This document shows, piece after piece, positions 23,935 through 32,422 of a stretch of DNA of 64,000 bases (the stretch's first letter is position 1; the number at the start of each line of letters is the position of its first letter). The stretch comes from CAVSJR01 sp963728285. GTDB taxonomy: Bacteria > Actinomycetota > UBA4738 > HRBIN12. The notes below the pieces were generated by a model. The model ran no database searches, had not been told where the DNA came from, and saw nothing but the letters and a program-made list of their open reading frames with translations. Where the stretch lies: NCBI GenBank assembly GCA_963728285.1, contig CAVSJR010000003.1, forward strand, positions 62,001-126,000, written 5' to 3'. Position numbers and translations under genes: made by a program.

Positions 23935-24009
23935 CCGTTGCGGCGCCCCTTCGGTCCTCGCGGCCCCCCGGATGCATCGCCCACCGCCAGATGCGGGGCG
24001 CGGCCTCGG

Positions 24010-24039
24010 TTGCGCATGCTCGAACATATGTTCTATCCT
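24010..24039 (+). promoter_or_regulatory. Promoter of the radical SAM gene (TTGCGC-18-TATCCT)
   Basis: TTGCGC at 24010-24015, an 18-base spacer and TATCCT at 24034-24039. The ATG at 24049 follows 9 bases later, so the transcript is likely leaderless. The LexA box fills the spacer, the best place for repression. Confidence 0.6.
24020..24035 (+). promoter_or_regulatory. LexA (SOS) box upstream of the radical SAM gene
   Basis: TCGAACATATGTTCTA contains the perfect palindrome GAACATATGTTC (24022-24033), matching the actinobacterial LexA consensus TCGAAC-N4-GTTCGA in all but the last outer base pair. Rv2578c, the mycobacterial relative of the downstream gene, is known as a member of the SOS regulon, which supports the call. 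Confidence 0.8.
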
Positions 24040-24048
24040 GTCACGACC

Positions 24049-25050
24049 ATGTCCCTGGATCAGCAGCTCTTCGAGCTTCGGCGCGTCCGCCCCGATACCC
24101 CCGAGTTTCGGGGCATCGAGTTCATCGAGGCTGAGGCGAAGACCATCATCAACCACGTGCCCGGGGGCGCGCTGCCGTTCTCGTGGACGATCAACCCCTA
24201 CCGCGGGTGCACGCACGCGTGCGTCTACTGCTTCGCCCGCACGACGCACACCTTCATGGACATGAACGCCGGGCGTGACTTCGAGTCGAAGATCGTCGTG
24301 AAGGTGAACGCCCCCGAGGTCCTGCGCGCACAGCTCGGCTCGAAGCGATGGAAGGGCGAGCTCATCGCGATGGGGACGGCCACGGATCCCTATCAGCGCG
24401 CCGAGGGCCGTTACCGGCTGATGCCGCGAATCATCCGCGCCCTCGCCGACTACCGGAATCCGTTCTCGATCCTCACGAAGGGCACGATGATCCTTCGGGA
24501 CCTCGACCTGTTGATCGAGGCGGCCGGCGTCACCGAGGTCTCGACGGCGTTCTCGATCGGGACGCTCGACGAGGACGCGTGGCGGCGCACGGAGCCGGGA
24601 ACGCCGCATCCCAGAAAGCGCATCGAGGCGGTCGCGGCGCTGAACCGCGCCGGCATCCCGTGCGGCGTCCTCGTGGCTCCCGTCCTGCCCGGCATCACCG
24701 ACCATCCGCGCCAGCTTCGAGAGGTCGTCGCGGCCGCGATCGACGCCGGCGCCACCCACGTCTCGCCGATCATGCTGCACCTTCGCCCCGGCGTGAAGGA
24801 GGAGTTCATGCCGTGGCTCCAAGGAGAGTTCCCCGACCTCGTGGAGCGGTACGAGCAGATGTATCGCAAGCCGTACGGACCCTCATCCGAACGCAAGGAG
24901 CTGGCTCGACGAGTTTCATCCATCGCGCGGGCGCTCGGTGGCCTCGGACCCGATCCGGCGGGCTCATCCTCGCGGTTCTCCCGACGCCGCGGCGACCGCG
25001 AGGAGGACGATCGCGTGCCCGAGGAGCCCAGGCAGCTCACCATCGTCTGA
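24049..25050 (+). CDS. Rv2578c-family radical SAM protein
   Basis: A 333-residue radical SAM enzyme; the Cx3Cx2C cluster motif appears as GCTHACVYCFAR near residue 48. Other family segments are INPYRGC, MGTATDPYQRAEGRYRLMPR, SILTKGTMILRDLD and STAFSIGTLDEDAWR; these resemble the SplB-like/Rv2578c group whose reaction is unknown. Starts at 24016 or 24028 are possible, but the second lies inside the LexA box, while 24049 follows the -10 box by 9 bases, so I prefer 24049. The C-terminus has a low-complexity basic tail. SOS control suggests a DNA-damage role, perhaps photoproduct or nucleic-acid repair; this is inference. Confidence 0.9.
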   Translation: MSLDQQLFELRRVRPDTPEFRGIEFIEAEAKTIINHVPGGALPFSWTINPYRGCTHACVYCFARTTHTFMDMNAGRDFESKIVVKVNAPEVLRAQLGSKRWKGELIAMGTATDPYQRAEGRYRLMPRIIRALADYRNPFSILTKGTMILRDLDLLIEAAGVTEVSTAFSIGTLDEDAWRRTEPGTPHPRKRIEAVAALNRAGIPCGVLVAPVLPGITDHPRQLREVVAAAIDAGATHVSPIMLHLRPGVKEEFMPWLQGEFPDLVERYEQMYRKPYGPSSERKELARRVSSIARALGGLGPDPAGSSSRFSRRRGDREEDDRVPEEPRQLTIV

Positions 25051-25062
25051 ACGACGGTCCGC

Positions 25063-25068
25063 TACCCT
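25063..25068 (+). promoter_or_regulatory. -10 box (TACCCT), leaderless type, for the zinc-ribbon gene
   Basis: TACCCT ends 8 bases before the ATG at 25077; no ribosome binding site lies between. Confidence 0.45.
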
Positions 25069-25076
25069 GTGGCTCC

Positions 25077-25787
25077 ATGCGTGGCGAGGACCGCTTGCTC
25101 GAGCTTCAGGCGACCGATCTCGCGATCGACCGGCTCGAGTCGCGGCGGTCGGAGCTCGAGTCGGGGAGCGCCGTGCGAGCGGCACGAGACGCATTCGAGC
25201 GCGCCGAGACTCGCGTCGGAGAGCTCCGGCTGGCGATGGATGGGGTCGGGCGTGAACAGCGGCAGCTGGAGCGAGAGATCGACATGCTCGAGCAGAAGCG
25301 CGCCGCCGAGGAGAAGCGGATGTACGACGGCTCCATCGTCAATCAGAAGGAGCTTCAGGCGCTGCAGCACGAGATCGCGAGCCTCGCGGGGCGCCGCTCT
25401 GGTTTCGAGGATGAGCTGCTCGCGCGAATGGAGCAGGTCGAGGCGCTGGAGGGCGAGATCGGATCGGCGGAGGCCGAGATGACGGCCGCGCGAGCCAGGC
25501 TGGACGCGAGCGGGCAAGAGTCGCAGGACGAGCTCGAGTCGGTCGTCTCCGAGCTCGCCGACCGCCGCGCGACGCGCGAGACGCTGGTCCCCGAGATCGA
25601 CGACGAGCTCCTGTCGCTCTACGAGGACCTGCGCAAGACCAAGAAGGGCGTCGGGGCGGCCGCCCTCGTCGACGGCAACTGCCAGGGCTGCCACCAGACC
25701 ATCTCCTCCGTAGAGCTCAACAAACTGAAGCACACCGATGCCATCAAGAGGTGTGAGCATTGCCGGCGGATCTTGATCGTCGTGTGA
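25077..25787 (+). CDS. Coiled-coil zinc-ribbon protein (DUF164/Rv2229c type)
   Basis: A 236-residue protein: residues about 5-180 are an almost unbroken coiled-coil hairpin (LLELQATDLAIDRLESRR, EREIDMLEQKRAAEEKR), followed by a zinc ribbon with the pairs CQGC and CEHC near the end (GNCQGCHQTISS, KRCEHCRRILIVV). The conserved SIVNQKELQALQHEI segment is a hallmark of the family. It overlaps the RNase H gene by four bases; the same pair is adjacent in Mycobacterium tuberculosis (Rv2229c-Rv2228c). Relatives in other bacteria have been proposed as nucleic-acid- or secretion-associated proteins; the role here is unknown. Confidence 0.9.
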   Translation: MRGEDRLLELQATDLAIDRLESRRSELESGSAVRAARDAFERAETRVGELRLAMDGVGREQRQLEREIDMLEQKRAAEEKRMYDGSIVNQKELQALQHEIASLAGRRSGFEDELLARMEQVEALEGEIGSAEAEMTAARARLDASGQESQDELESVVSELADRRATRETLVPEIDDELLSLYEDLRKTKKGVGAAALVDGNCQGCHQTISSVELNKLKHTDAIKRCEHCRRILIVV

Positions 25788-26230
25788 TCGTCGAGACCGA
25801 CGGCGCCGCCCGCGGGAACCCCGGGCCGGCCGGCATCGGGGTCGTGGTGACCGAGCCCGACGGCGAGGTCCTCTCGACCATCGCCGAGGGGATCGGCGAG
25901 ACGACCAACAACGTCGCGGAGTACACGGCGGCCATCGAGGGGCTGAGGCGAGCGAAGGAGCTCGGAGCCACCGACGTGCTCCTTCGCTCGGACAGCCGCC
26001 TCCTCGTGGAGCAGCTGGCGGGCCGCTTCAAGGTGAAGAACGAACGGCTGAAGCGGCTGCATCGGCAGGCCACGGATCTCGCAAGGGGGTTCGCCAGGAT
26101 CGCCTACGAGCACATCCCACGGGAGAGCAACAAGCACGCGGACGCGCTCGCCAACGAGGGCGTCGACGACTGGCTCGCCGCCGGCCGGCCGCCGGTGCAG
26201 CCGCTCGCTCCCGACCTGTTCGAGAGCTAG
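25784..26230 (+). CDS. Ribonuclease HI family protein
   Basis: A 148-residue RNase H-fold enzyme that cuts the RNA of RNA:DNA hybrids using two metal ions. All four acidic catalytic positions are visible: Asp in VETDGAARGNPGPAG, Glu in NNVAEYTAAIEGL, Asp in LLRSDSRLLVEQL and Asp in SNKHADALANEG. The GTG at 25784 overlaps the upstream stop (GTGTGA), giving translational coupling to the zinc-ribbon gene; a TTG at 25760 is an alternative. It is shorter than Rv2228c, which also has a CobC-like phosphatase domain missing here. Confidence 0.92.
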   Translation: MIVETDGAARGNPGPAGIGVVVTEPDGEVLSTIAEGIGETTNNVAEYTAAIEGLRRAKELGATDVLLRSDSRLLVEQLAGRFKVKNERLKRLHRQATDLARGFARIAYEHIPRESNKHADALANEGVDDWLAAGRPPVQPLAPDLFES

Positions 26231-26282
26231 GCGGCCCGGCTGCGGATGCTCCCGCTTTCGGCTGCCCGCCATGGCCGGCATC

Positions 26283-26288
26283 TATACT
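26283..26288 (+). promoter_or_regulatory. -10 box (TATACT) of the RNase P RNA gene
   Basis: TATACT lies 6 bases before the predicted 5' end of the RNA. The -35 region is weak (TTCGGC at 26257, with a spacer that is too long). Confidence 0.6.
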
Positions 26289-26294
26289 TGCATC

Positions 26295-26667
26295 GAGGAG
26301 CCGGCCGGGCGGCCGCGGGCGGGTCGAGGTCGACTCGTTCGAGGAAAGTCCGGACTCCGAAGGGCAGGGTGCTGGGGAGATCCCAGGCGGGGGCGACCTC
26401 GCGGACAGCGCAACAGAGAACAGACCGCCCGGCATCGCCGGGTAAGGGTGAAACGGTGAGGTAAGAGCTCACCAGCGGACCGGGCGACCGGTTCGGCTCG
26501 GCAAGCCCCACCCGGAGCAAGGCCAAGCAGGGAGCGTTCGAGGGTGGCCCGTCCGAGCTCCCGGGTAGGCCGCACGAGGCGTGAGCCCCGGAGCGCGCGA
26601 GCGCTCAGACAGATGGTCGCCGGCCGCGGAAGCGGCGCACAGAATCCGGCTTACAGGCCGGCTCCTC
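26295..26667 (+). ncRNA. rnpB: RNase P RNA, bacterial class A
   Basis: The catalytic RNA that matures tRNA 5' ends. Diagnostic conserved blocks occur in the right order: GAGGAAAGTCCGGACTCC near the 5' end, ACAGAGAACAGACCGCC in the middle, GGGTAAGGGTGAAACGGTG, AGACAGATGGTCGCC and the 3' ACAGAATCCGGCTTAC. The 5' GAGGAGCCGGCC pairs with the 3' GGCCGGCTCCTC to form the closing P1 helix, which sets the ends given. The length (about 373) suits class A. Its 3' end overlaps the antisense lipA stop by 17 bases. Confidence 0.95.
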
Positions 26668-27734
26668 CGTTCCCCGCCGATACCGGCACCCTCGCACGTC
26701 CGGCCTCCAGCGCGCGCCGGATACTGCTCGCCGGCGTGGTAGCTCGAGCGCACGAGCGGGCCGGCCTCGACGTGGGTGATGCCGAGCGCCTCGCCGTCGG
26801 CCTTGTGCCCCTCGAACTCCTCGGGGGTGACCCAGCGGTCGACCGGAAGGTGGTACTGCGTCGGCTGCAGATACTGGCCGATGGTGACGATGTCGCAGCC
26901 CGCCTCGGCGAGATCGCGCAGGGATTCGAGCACCTCCTCGGGCCGCTCGCCCATGCCGAGGATGACGTTCGACTTCGTGACCTGCTCCTCTCGCAGGCGG
27001 GAGACGATGCGGAGGGCCTCGAGCGATCCGTCATAGTCGAAGGCCGGTCGGATCCTGGCGTGCAGGCGTCGCACGGTCTCGAGGTTGTGCGCGAACACGT
27101 CCGGACGGGCGTCGACGACCGTGGCGATGTCGCGCTCCCCGCCGCGGAAGTCGGTGGGCAACACCTCGACGCCGCATCCGGGAACCGCTCGGCGCACGGC
27201 GCGGATCGCCGCGGCCCAGACCGACGCCCCGCCGTCGGGGAGATCGTCCCTCGCGACGCCGGTGAGCACGACGAACCGCAGTCCCATCGCCTCAACCGCC
27301 TTCGCGATCCGCTCGGGCTCCGAGGGATCCACCGCGTCGGGCCGCGCGGTCCTGACATCGCAGAATCCGCAGCGACGGGTGCATCGATCGCCGAGGAGGA
27401 GGAATGTGGCCTCGCGGTCCTCCCAGCATTCGTAGATGTTGGGACACCCGGCCTCCTCGCACACGGTGTGGAGCGAGAGGCCCCGCATGAGGCCCTTGAG
27501 CTCGGTGTAGTTCGGGCCGGTCCGCGCCTTCACCTTGAGCCACGCGGGCTTGGGCTGGCGAGGCCGTGCGACCTGGGCGCATCCCGTCGACGCGCCGATG
27601 TGGTCCTCGATCGCGACGGCATCGGCGGCACGGGGTGACGCGACGGCACCGGGTGACGCGCCGGCGGTAGCTTCGGTCGGAAGGAGCGGCAGGTACAGCC
27701 GTCGCCGGTGCGGGTTGTGGTCGCGGCTCTCCAT
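26651..27734 (-). CDS. lipA: Lipoyl synthase (one frameshift)
   Basis: LipA inserts two sulfur atoms into protein-bound octanoyl groups, using two 4Fe-4S clusters. The auxiliary cluster motif is CEEAGCPNIYEC and the radical SAM motif is CTRRCGFC; GLRFVVLTGVARDDLPDGGA, HNLETVRRLHARIR and SNVILGMGERPEEV also fit. An extra T near 26728 (TATC for TAC) would otherwise carry the frame through the RNase P gene; correcting it gives GEQYRRALEAGRARVP and a stop at 26651, for 360 residues. A TACACT box 7 bases before the ATG supports the start. The N-terminal 60 residues are an unconserved Ala/Pro-rich extension. It is probably its own transcription unit behind the histidine kinase gene. Confidence 0.9.
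27626..27661. repeat. Two tandem 18-base repeats inside the lipA 5' region
   Basis: CGGCACGGGGTGACGCGA is followed directly by CGGCACCGGGTGACGCGC. The copies encode part of the Ala/Pro-rich N-terminal extension of LipA. Probably simple slippage, with no regulatory meaning. Confidence 0.5.
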
Positions 27735-27741
27735 CGCCCCG

Positions 27742-27747
27742 AGTGTA
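27742..27747 (-). promoter_or_regulatory. -10 box (TACACT), leaderless type, for lipA
   Basis: TACACT on the minus strand, 7 bases before the ATG at 27734, in the 53-base gap behind the histidine kinase gene. Confidence 0.5.
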
Positions 27748-27787
27748 GTGTCGCCGGTGCGCTCCGCGTCCGAAGGCCGCGCTCCCT

Positions 27788-30700
27788 TCACGCGGCCCCG
27801 GTCCCCGTGGACAGGCCACCTCGGGAGCCCATCGGGTCGGGGGAGCCGGGGAGCAACACCGCGAACGACGCGCCGCCGCCCTCGCGTTCATCCGCCCACG
27901 CCCGCCCACCGTGCAGCTCCGCGAAACGGGCGACGAGCGAGAGTCCGATTCCCGTTCCCGGATTGGCGCGCGAGACGCCCGGCCCCTGCTGGAACGGCTC
28001 GAAGATGCTCGTCCGAATCTCCTCGGGGACGCCGGGGCCATCGTCCTCCACCACGATCAGCGCGCCGCCGTCCTTGGGGGCGACGCGAACCCAGATCCGC
28101 GTCTCCTCCGCCGTGTGGCGGGCGGCGTTCGCCACGAGGTTCTCGACGATCCTCTCGACCTTGGCCGGGTCCACCGGGATGAGGACCGGCTCCGTTTGCA
28201 CGAAGAGATGGCGCCCCGCGACGGCATCCATTCCTTCGATGGTTCGCCGCACGAGTGACCCGATGTCGGTCAGCCGGTACTGGGGCGTGACGATCCCCCG
28301 GCTGAGGCGGTCGATGTCCAGAAGGTCCTTCAGGAGCCGATCGAGCTTGCGCGCATTCGCGGCGAGCCGCGCGAGGAGATCCTCGCGGTCGTCATCCGAG
28401 ATCCTCTCCTGGCGCTCGAGCGTGAGCGCGAGCCCGAGGATCGATGTGAGTGGACTGCGCAGCTCGTGGGAGACCGCGGCTAGGAACGTGTTCTTCATGT
28501 CGTCGATCGCGCGAAGCCGGTCGGCCGCCTCACGCTCGCGGCGCTCGCTCTTGATCAGCGTCTGCTCGGCGAGCTTCCGTTCGGTGATGTCGTACATGAC
28601 GCCTTGGACCTGCACGACGGCGCCGTCGTCATCCCTCGCGAGCGTGGATTCGTCGCGCACCCAGATGATGCGCCCGTCCCGGTGCACGACCCTGTATTCG
28701 AGCGACCACGAGCGACCGGCGGCGAGCGCGGTCTGCCAGGCGCCCATTGCCTCCGCGACATCCTCGGGATGCACCCGGCGCTCCCACGCATCGAGATCGC
28801 CGATGTACTCCTCCGCGGTGATGCCGAAGAGCTCCTCGACGCGGGGGCTGACGTAGACGCTCGGTGCGTCGGGATCCGGGGTCTCGATGTAGAACATCGC
28901 GGGGCTCTGTTCGACCAGCGCCCGGAATCGCTCCTCCGCCTCTCGAAGATACTGCTCGGAGTCGACCCGGCTCGTGATGTCGAACATCACGCCCTGCCAC
29001 AGAGACTCGCCGCCGACCTGATCCGGGACCACTTGGGCGTGGTCGCGAACCCACACGACCCGCCCGTCCTTCGCGATCAGCCGGTACTCCGCCTCGTAGG
29101 GGGACGCCGCCGCGACCGACTCGTCCACGAGTGCCAGGACTCGGTCGCGGTCGTCCGGGTGCAGGGCGTCGTACCACGCGCTCCTCCCCGCCTCCCACTC
29201 GCCCTGGGCGTAGCCGAGCATGGAGGTGATCTGCGGCGACACGTAGGTCGTGCGCCACTGGTCCTCCATCGTGTCGATGTAGGTCACGGCCGGGAGCTGC
29301 TCCACGAGCGTCCGAAACTGCGCCTCGGCGTCCGCGAGCCGGTGCTCGGCGAGCTGTCGGTGGATCGCCGTGCCGAGGATGTCGGCCGCCGCCTTGAGCG
29401 CCTCCACCTCGAGTGGCGTCCAGGCCCGTTCGCTCCGGCAGTCGTCGAATCCCAGGAACCCCCACCAGGTGCCCCCGACGGTCACCGGCACGACCAGCAA
29501 GGAGAGGGTCCCCTCGCCCTCCAGCACCTCGCGTTCACCCGGCGGCACCTGCCCACGCGTCGCGTTCAGCGTCCCGCCCGCTCCCAGGACCTCGGCCCAT
29601 CGAGCCGTTCCCGACTTGTCGTAGGACCGAACCCGACGGCCGGCCGCCCCGGAGGGGGCGGTGCCCGGGGCGACCCATTCGGAGCGTCGCGCGGCGGCGA
29701 GGTGCCCATCGGCCGCCGTGACGTTGCCGGAGAGGTGGACCCTGCTGACGTCGGCGGCCTCGCCGAGGTGAGCGAACACGGAGTCGACGCTGTTCTCCCA
29801 CGCGGGATCCTTCAGGAACCGCTGAGCCGCGTAGCCGACCGCGGGGAGGATGGCCTCGCGTCGCCGCAGGTTCTCCTCCGCGGTCTTCCGCTCGGTGATA
29901 TCGAGCAGCACGCCCTGCCAGATCTTCGGCCCGCCGCCCTCACCCTCCACGAGGTGGGCCTCGTCGCGCACCCAGACGGTTCGGCCGTCCTTGGCGATCA
30001 GCCGGTATTCGCAGATGAACGGCTCGCCGGTCTGATTCGTCCGATCCGACTCGGCGACCACCCAGCCGCGGTCGTCGGGATGGAGGGTGCGCACCCACAG
30101 GTCGGGCTGCGAGAGCTGCTCCTCCCACGTGTAGCCGAGGAGCTCCTCGTAGCGGGGGCTCATGTACAGGGCCGTCGAGAGTTCGTCGGCGGCGTCGACG
30201 TAGACGACCGCGGGGAGCCGCTCGACGAGCTTTCGATATCGCTGCTCCGCATCGCGGACCCGACCCTCGGCACGTCTGCGGTCGGTGATGTCGTCGATCA
30301 CGCCCAGCCAAAACGGCGGACGTCCGTCCGCGTCGATGAGCTCGGTGTGCTCGTGAACCCAGACCTCGCGGCCGTCCTTGGCGATGATCCGATATTCGAT
30401 GTCGAAGTCCTCGCCGGTCTCGTCCGAGCGAGCATCGTCCTCGTCGATCCGCGCGACGTCATCCGGATGCAAACGGCTCCGCCAGGTTCCGTGCACGAGG
30501 AACTCCTCGGGCGTGAAGCCGAGGACGGACGTGACCTGCGGGCTCACGTAGGTGAAGCGCCCAGTCTTCGGATCCTCCGTATACGTGATGGTCGGGATCC
30601 GTTCGACGAGGTCTCGGTACTCGGCCTCCGCGTCGCGGAGCTGCTGTTCCACATCCTTTCGTTGCGTGATGTCGAACATGACGCCCTGGACCAAGGTCCG

Positions 30701-31285
30701 TCCGTGCGTCGCATCGGGAACCGCCTCGTCCCGGAACCAGACGATGCGCCCGTCCTTCGCGTACATCCGGTACTCGGCCCGGAACGGCTTCCCGGCGGCC
30801 AGCGCCGCATCCCAGTCCCTCATCACGCGGGCGTGGTCGTCGGGATGAATCCGCCTCGTCCAGATGTCCGGGGTGGACTGCCACTCCGCGACGGTGAAGC
30901 CGAGGATCTCCTCGATCTGGGGGCTCACGAACTCCGCTTGGTCCCGGCCGACGACGCCGGTCACGTCCCACACGTAGGTGATCGCCGGCACCCGCTCGAC
31001 CAACTGGCGGTACCTCGACTCGAGGGCCGATCGCTCCTGGAGGTCCCGTCGACGCTCGGACCACCGCAGCAGGGAGAAGAGGGAGAGCCCGACCACGAGG
31101 ACGGCCAGCACGATCGTGGCCTCGTCCAGCTCGATCCATTCGTGCGCGCCCGCCCATCCACGGAGCCGTTCGGCGAGGTCCAGCTCCGCGGCGATGACGA
31201 ACGAGAGGGCGGTGACCCCGAGAACGGCGATGAGATCACGCAGCGCCGTGTGACGGGCGGGAGGCCCGCTTCGATCGTTCCTCAT
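27788..31285 (-). CDS. Multi-PAS/GAF sensor histidine kinase
   Basis: A 1,165-residue membrane-attached sensor kinase. Two hydrophobic helices lie near residues 18-36 and 57-75 with a short loop between. Five PAS-PAC units follow (starting near 85, 215, 345, 650 and 785); each has LVERxPAITY-like and HPDD motifs. One GAF domain sits between the third and fourth PAS units. The HisKA domain holds the phosphoacceptor His in AAVSHELRSPLTSILG. The ATPase domain has NLVANAARHT, EDDGPGVPEE and GTGIGLSLV. The ATG at 31285 has GGAG 5 bases upstream. No response regulator is adjacent, so the partner is unknown. Such PAS arrays usually sense redox, light or ligands; the signal cannot be told. Confidence 0.93.
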   Translation of the reverse strand: MRNDRSGPPARHTALRDLIAVLGVTALSFVIAAELDLAERLRGWAGAHEWIELDEATIVLAVLVVGLSLFSLLRWSERRRDLQERSALESRYRQLVERVPAITYVWDVTGVVGRDQAEFVSPQIEEILGFTVAEWQSTPDIWTRRIHPDDHARVMRDWDAALAAGKPFRAEYRMYAKDGRIVWFRDEAVPDATHGRTLVQGVMFDITQRKDVEQQLRDAEAEYRDLVERIPTITYTEDPKTGRFTYVSPQVTSVLGFTPEEFLVHGTWRSRLHPDDVARIDEDDARSDETGEDFDIEYRIIAKDGREVWVHEHTELIDADGRPPFWLGVIDDITDRRRAEGRVRDAEQRYRKLVERLPAVVYVDAADELSTALYMSPRYEELLGYTWEEQLSQPDLWVRTLHPDDRGWVVAESDRTNQTGEPFICEYRLIAKDGRTVWVRDEAHLVEGEGGGPKIWQGVLLDITERKTAEENLRRREAILPAVGYAAQRFLKDPAWENSVDSVFAHLGEAADVSRVHLSGNVTAADGHLAAARRSEWVAPGTAPSGAAGRRVRSYDKSGTARWAEVLGAGGTLNATRGQVPPGEREVLEGEGTLSLLVVPVTVGGTWWGFLGFDDCRSERAWTPLEVEALKAAADILGTAIHRQLAEHRLADAEAQFRTLVEQLPAVTYIDTMEDQWRTTYVSPQITSMLGYAQGEWEAGRSAWYDALHPDDRDRVLALVDESVAAASPYEAEYRLIAKDGRVVWVRDHAQVVPDQVGGESLWQGVMFDITSRVDSEQYLREAEERFRALVEQSPAMFYIETPDPDAPSVYVSPRVEELFGITAEEYIGDLDAWERRVHPEDVAEAMGAWQTALAAGRSWSLEYRVVHRDGRIIWVRDESTLARDDDGAVVQVQGVMYDITERKLAEQTLIKSERREREAADRLRAIDDMKNTFLAAVSHELRSPLTSILGLALTLERQERISDDDREDLLARLAANARKLDRLLKDLLDIDRLSRGIVTPQYRLTDIGSLVRRTIEGMDAVAGRHLFVQTEPVLIPVDPAKVERIVENLVANAARHTAEETRIWVRVAPKDGGALIVVEDDGPGVPEEIRTSIFEPFQQGPGVSRANPGTGIGLSLVARFAELHGGRAWADEREGGGASFAVLLPGSPDPMGSRGGLSTGTGAA

Positions 31286-31435
31286 CGAGACTCCATGATC
31301 GTGGGGGGTATATCGACCTTCGGGACGGAGGGCTGAAGCGAGCACCCGCCCGATCGGGGGATGCCCGGCGAGGTCCGGCCGACGTCGGTTGCGCGCAGGG
31401 GGACCGATCGGCTCCCCGGCGAGGGCGGATCCAAG

Positions 31436-32422
31436 CTAGAACTGGGCCAGCTCGCGCATGTGCTCCCAGATCCAGTGATCGGACGCCAGGAAGGCATGCT
31501 CGAGGGTCGTCGCGAACGGCATCGCAGGGACATCCGGGCTACCCAGGCGGAGGACGGGGGCGTCGAGGTCGAAGAGGCAGGCCTCGGAGATCATCGAGGC
31601 GATCTCGGCGCCGGCCCCGTACGTGCGGTTGTCCTCGTAGACCACCATGGCCTTCCCCGTCTTTCGAACCGAGTCGAGGATGGTGTCGGAATCCAACGGA
31701 GCGATCGTGCGAACGTCGACGACCTCGGCCGAGACTCCATCCTCCTCGGCGAGGCGAGCCGCGGCCTCGAGGCAGACGTGAAGCATCATCCCGTAGCTCA
31801 CGACCGTGAGGTCGACGCCCTCGCGCTTCACATCCGCGCGCCCAATGGGAACCTCGAAGCTGCCGTCGGGAACGTCGCCCTTCACGGCCCGGTACGACTT
31901 CTTGTGCTCGAGGAAGAGCACGGGATCGGGGTCGCGAATCGCCGCGCGGAGCATCCCGGCCGCGTCGGCGGGGGTCGTCGGCACCACCACCTTGAGGCCG
32001 GGCACGTGGCCGTAGAAGGCCTCGATGGACTGGGAATGATAGAGGGCGCCGTGCACGCCACCTCCCCACGGCGCGCGGATCACGAGCGGGCAGTTGAAGT
32101 CGCCGTTGCTCCGATACCGCATGCGCGCGGCCTCGGAGACGATCTGGTCGAACGCCGGATGGATGAAGTCGGCGAACTGGATCTCCGCCACGGGCAACAG
32201 TCCGTGAAGCGACATCCCGATCGCCGCGCCCACGATCAACGACTCGGCGAGCGGTGTGTCGATCACGCGCTCCTCGCCGAACTCGTCCATGAATCCTCGC
32301 GTGACGCGGAAGACGCCGCCGCGACCCGCGACGTCCTCTCCCAAGACGACCACTCGCTCGTCGGCCACCATCGCATCGTGAAGCGCGTCGTGGATCGCGA
32401 CGACGACGTTCTTCTCGGTCAC
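31436..32422 (-). CDS. 2-oxo acid dehydrogenase E1 beta subunit (copy 1)
   Basis: The beta half of a heterotetrameric, thiamine diphosphate-dependent E1 that decarboxylates pyruvate or branched-chain 2-oxo acids. The 328-residue protein carries VVVLGEDVAGRGGVF, RVIDTPLAESLIVGAAIGMS, EIQFADFIHPAFDQIVSEAA and the C-terminal transketolase part with VEVVDVRTIAPLD-like sequence (EVVDVRTIAPLDSDT). The GTG start overlaps the alpha-subunit stop (GTGA), so the two are translationally coupled. No E2 or E3 gene is adjacent; it may share the core encoded at 40.5-45.4 kb. Sequence favours the branched-chain/acetoin-type branch but cannot settle the substrate. Confidence 0.9.
   Translation of the reverse strand: MTEKNVVVAIHDALHDAMVADERVVVLGEDVAGRGGVFRVTRGFMDEFGEERVIDTPLAESLIVGAAIGMSLHGLLPVAEIQFADFIHPAFDQIVSEAARMRYRSNGDFNCPLVIRAPWGGGVHGALYHSQSIEAFYGHVPGLKVVVPTTPADAAGMLRAAIRDPDPVLFLEHKKSYRAVKGDVPDGSFEVPIGRADVKREGVDLTVVSYGMMLHVCLEAAARLAEEDGVSAEVVDVRTIAPLDSDTILDSVRKTGKAMVVYEDNRTYGAGAEIASMISEACLFDLDAPVLRLGSPDVPAMPFATTLEHAFLASDHWIWEHMRELAQF

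Noticed and set aside
26469..26650. C-terminal extension of LipA across the RNase P RNA gene
   Set aside because: The extension has no LipA homology and runs antisense to a structured RNA. Correcting one base gives a normal end.
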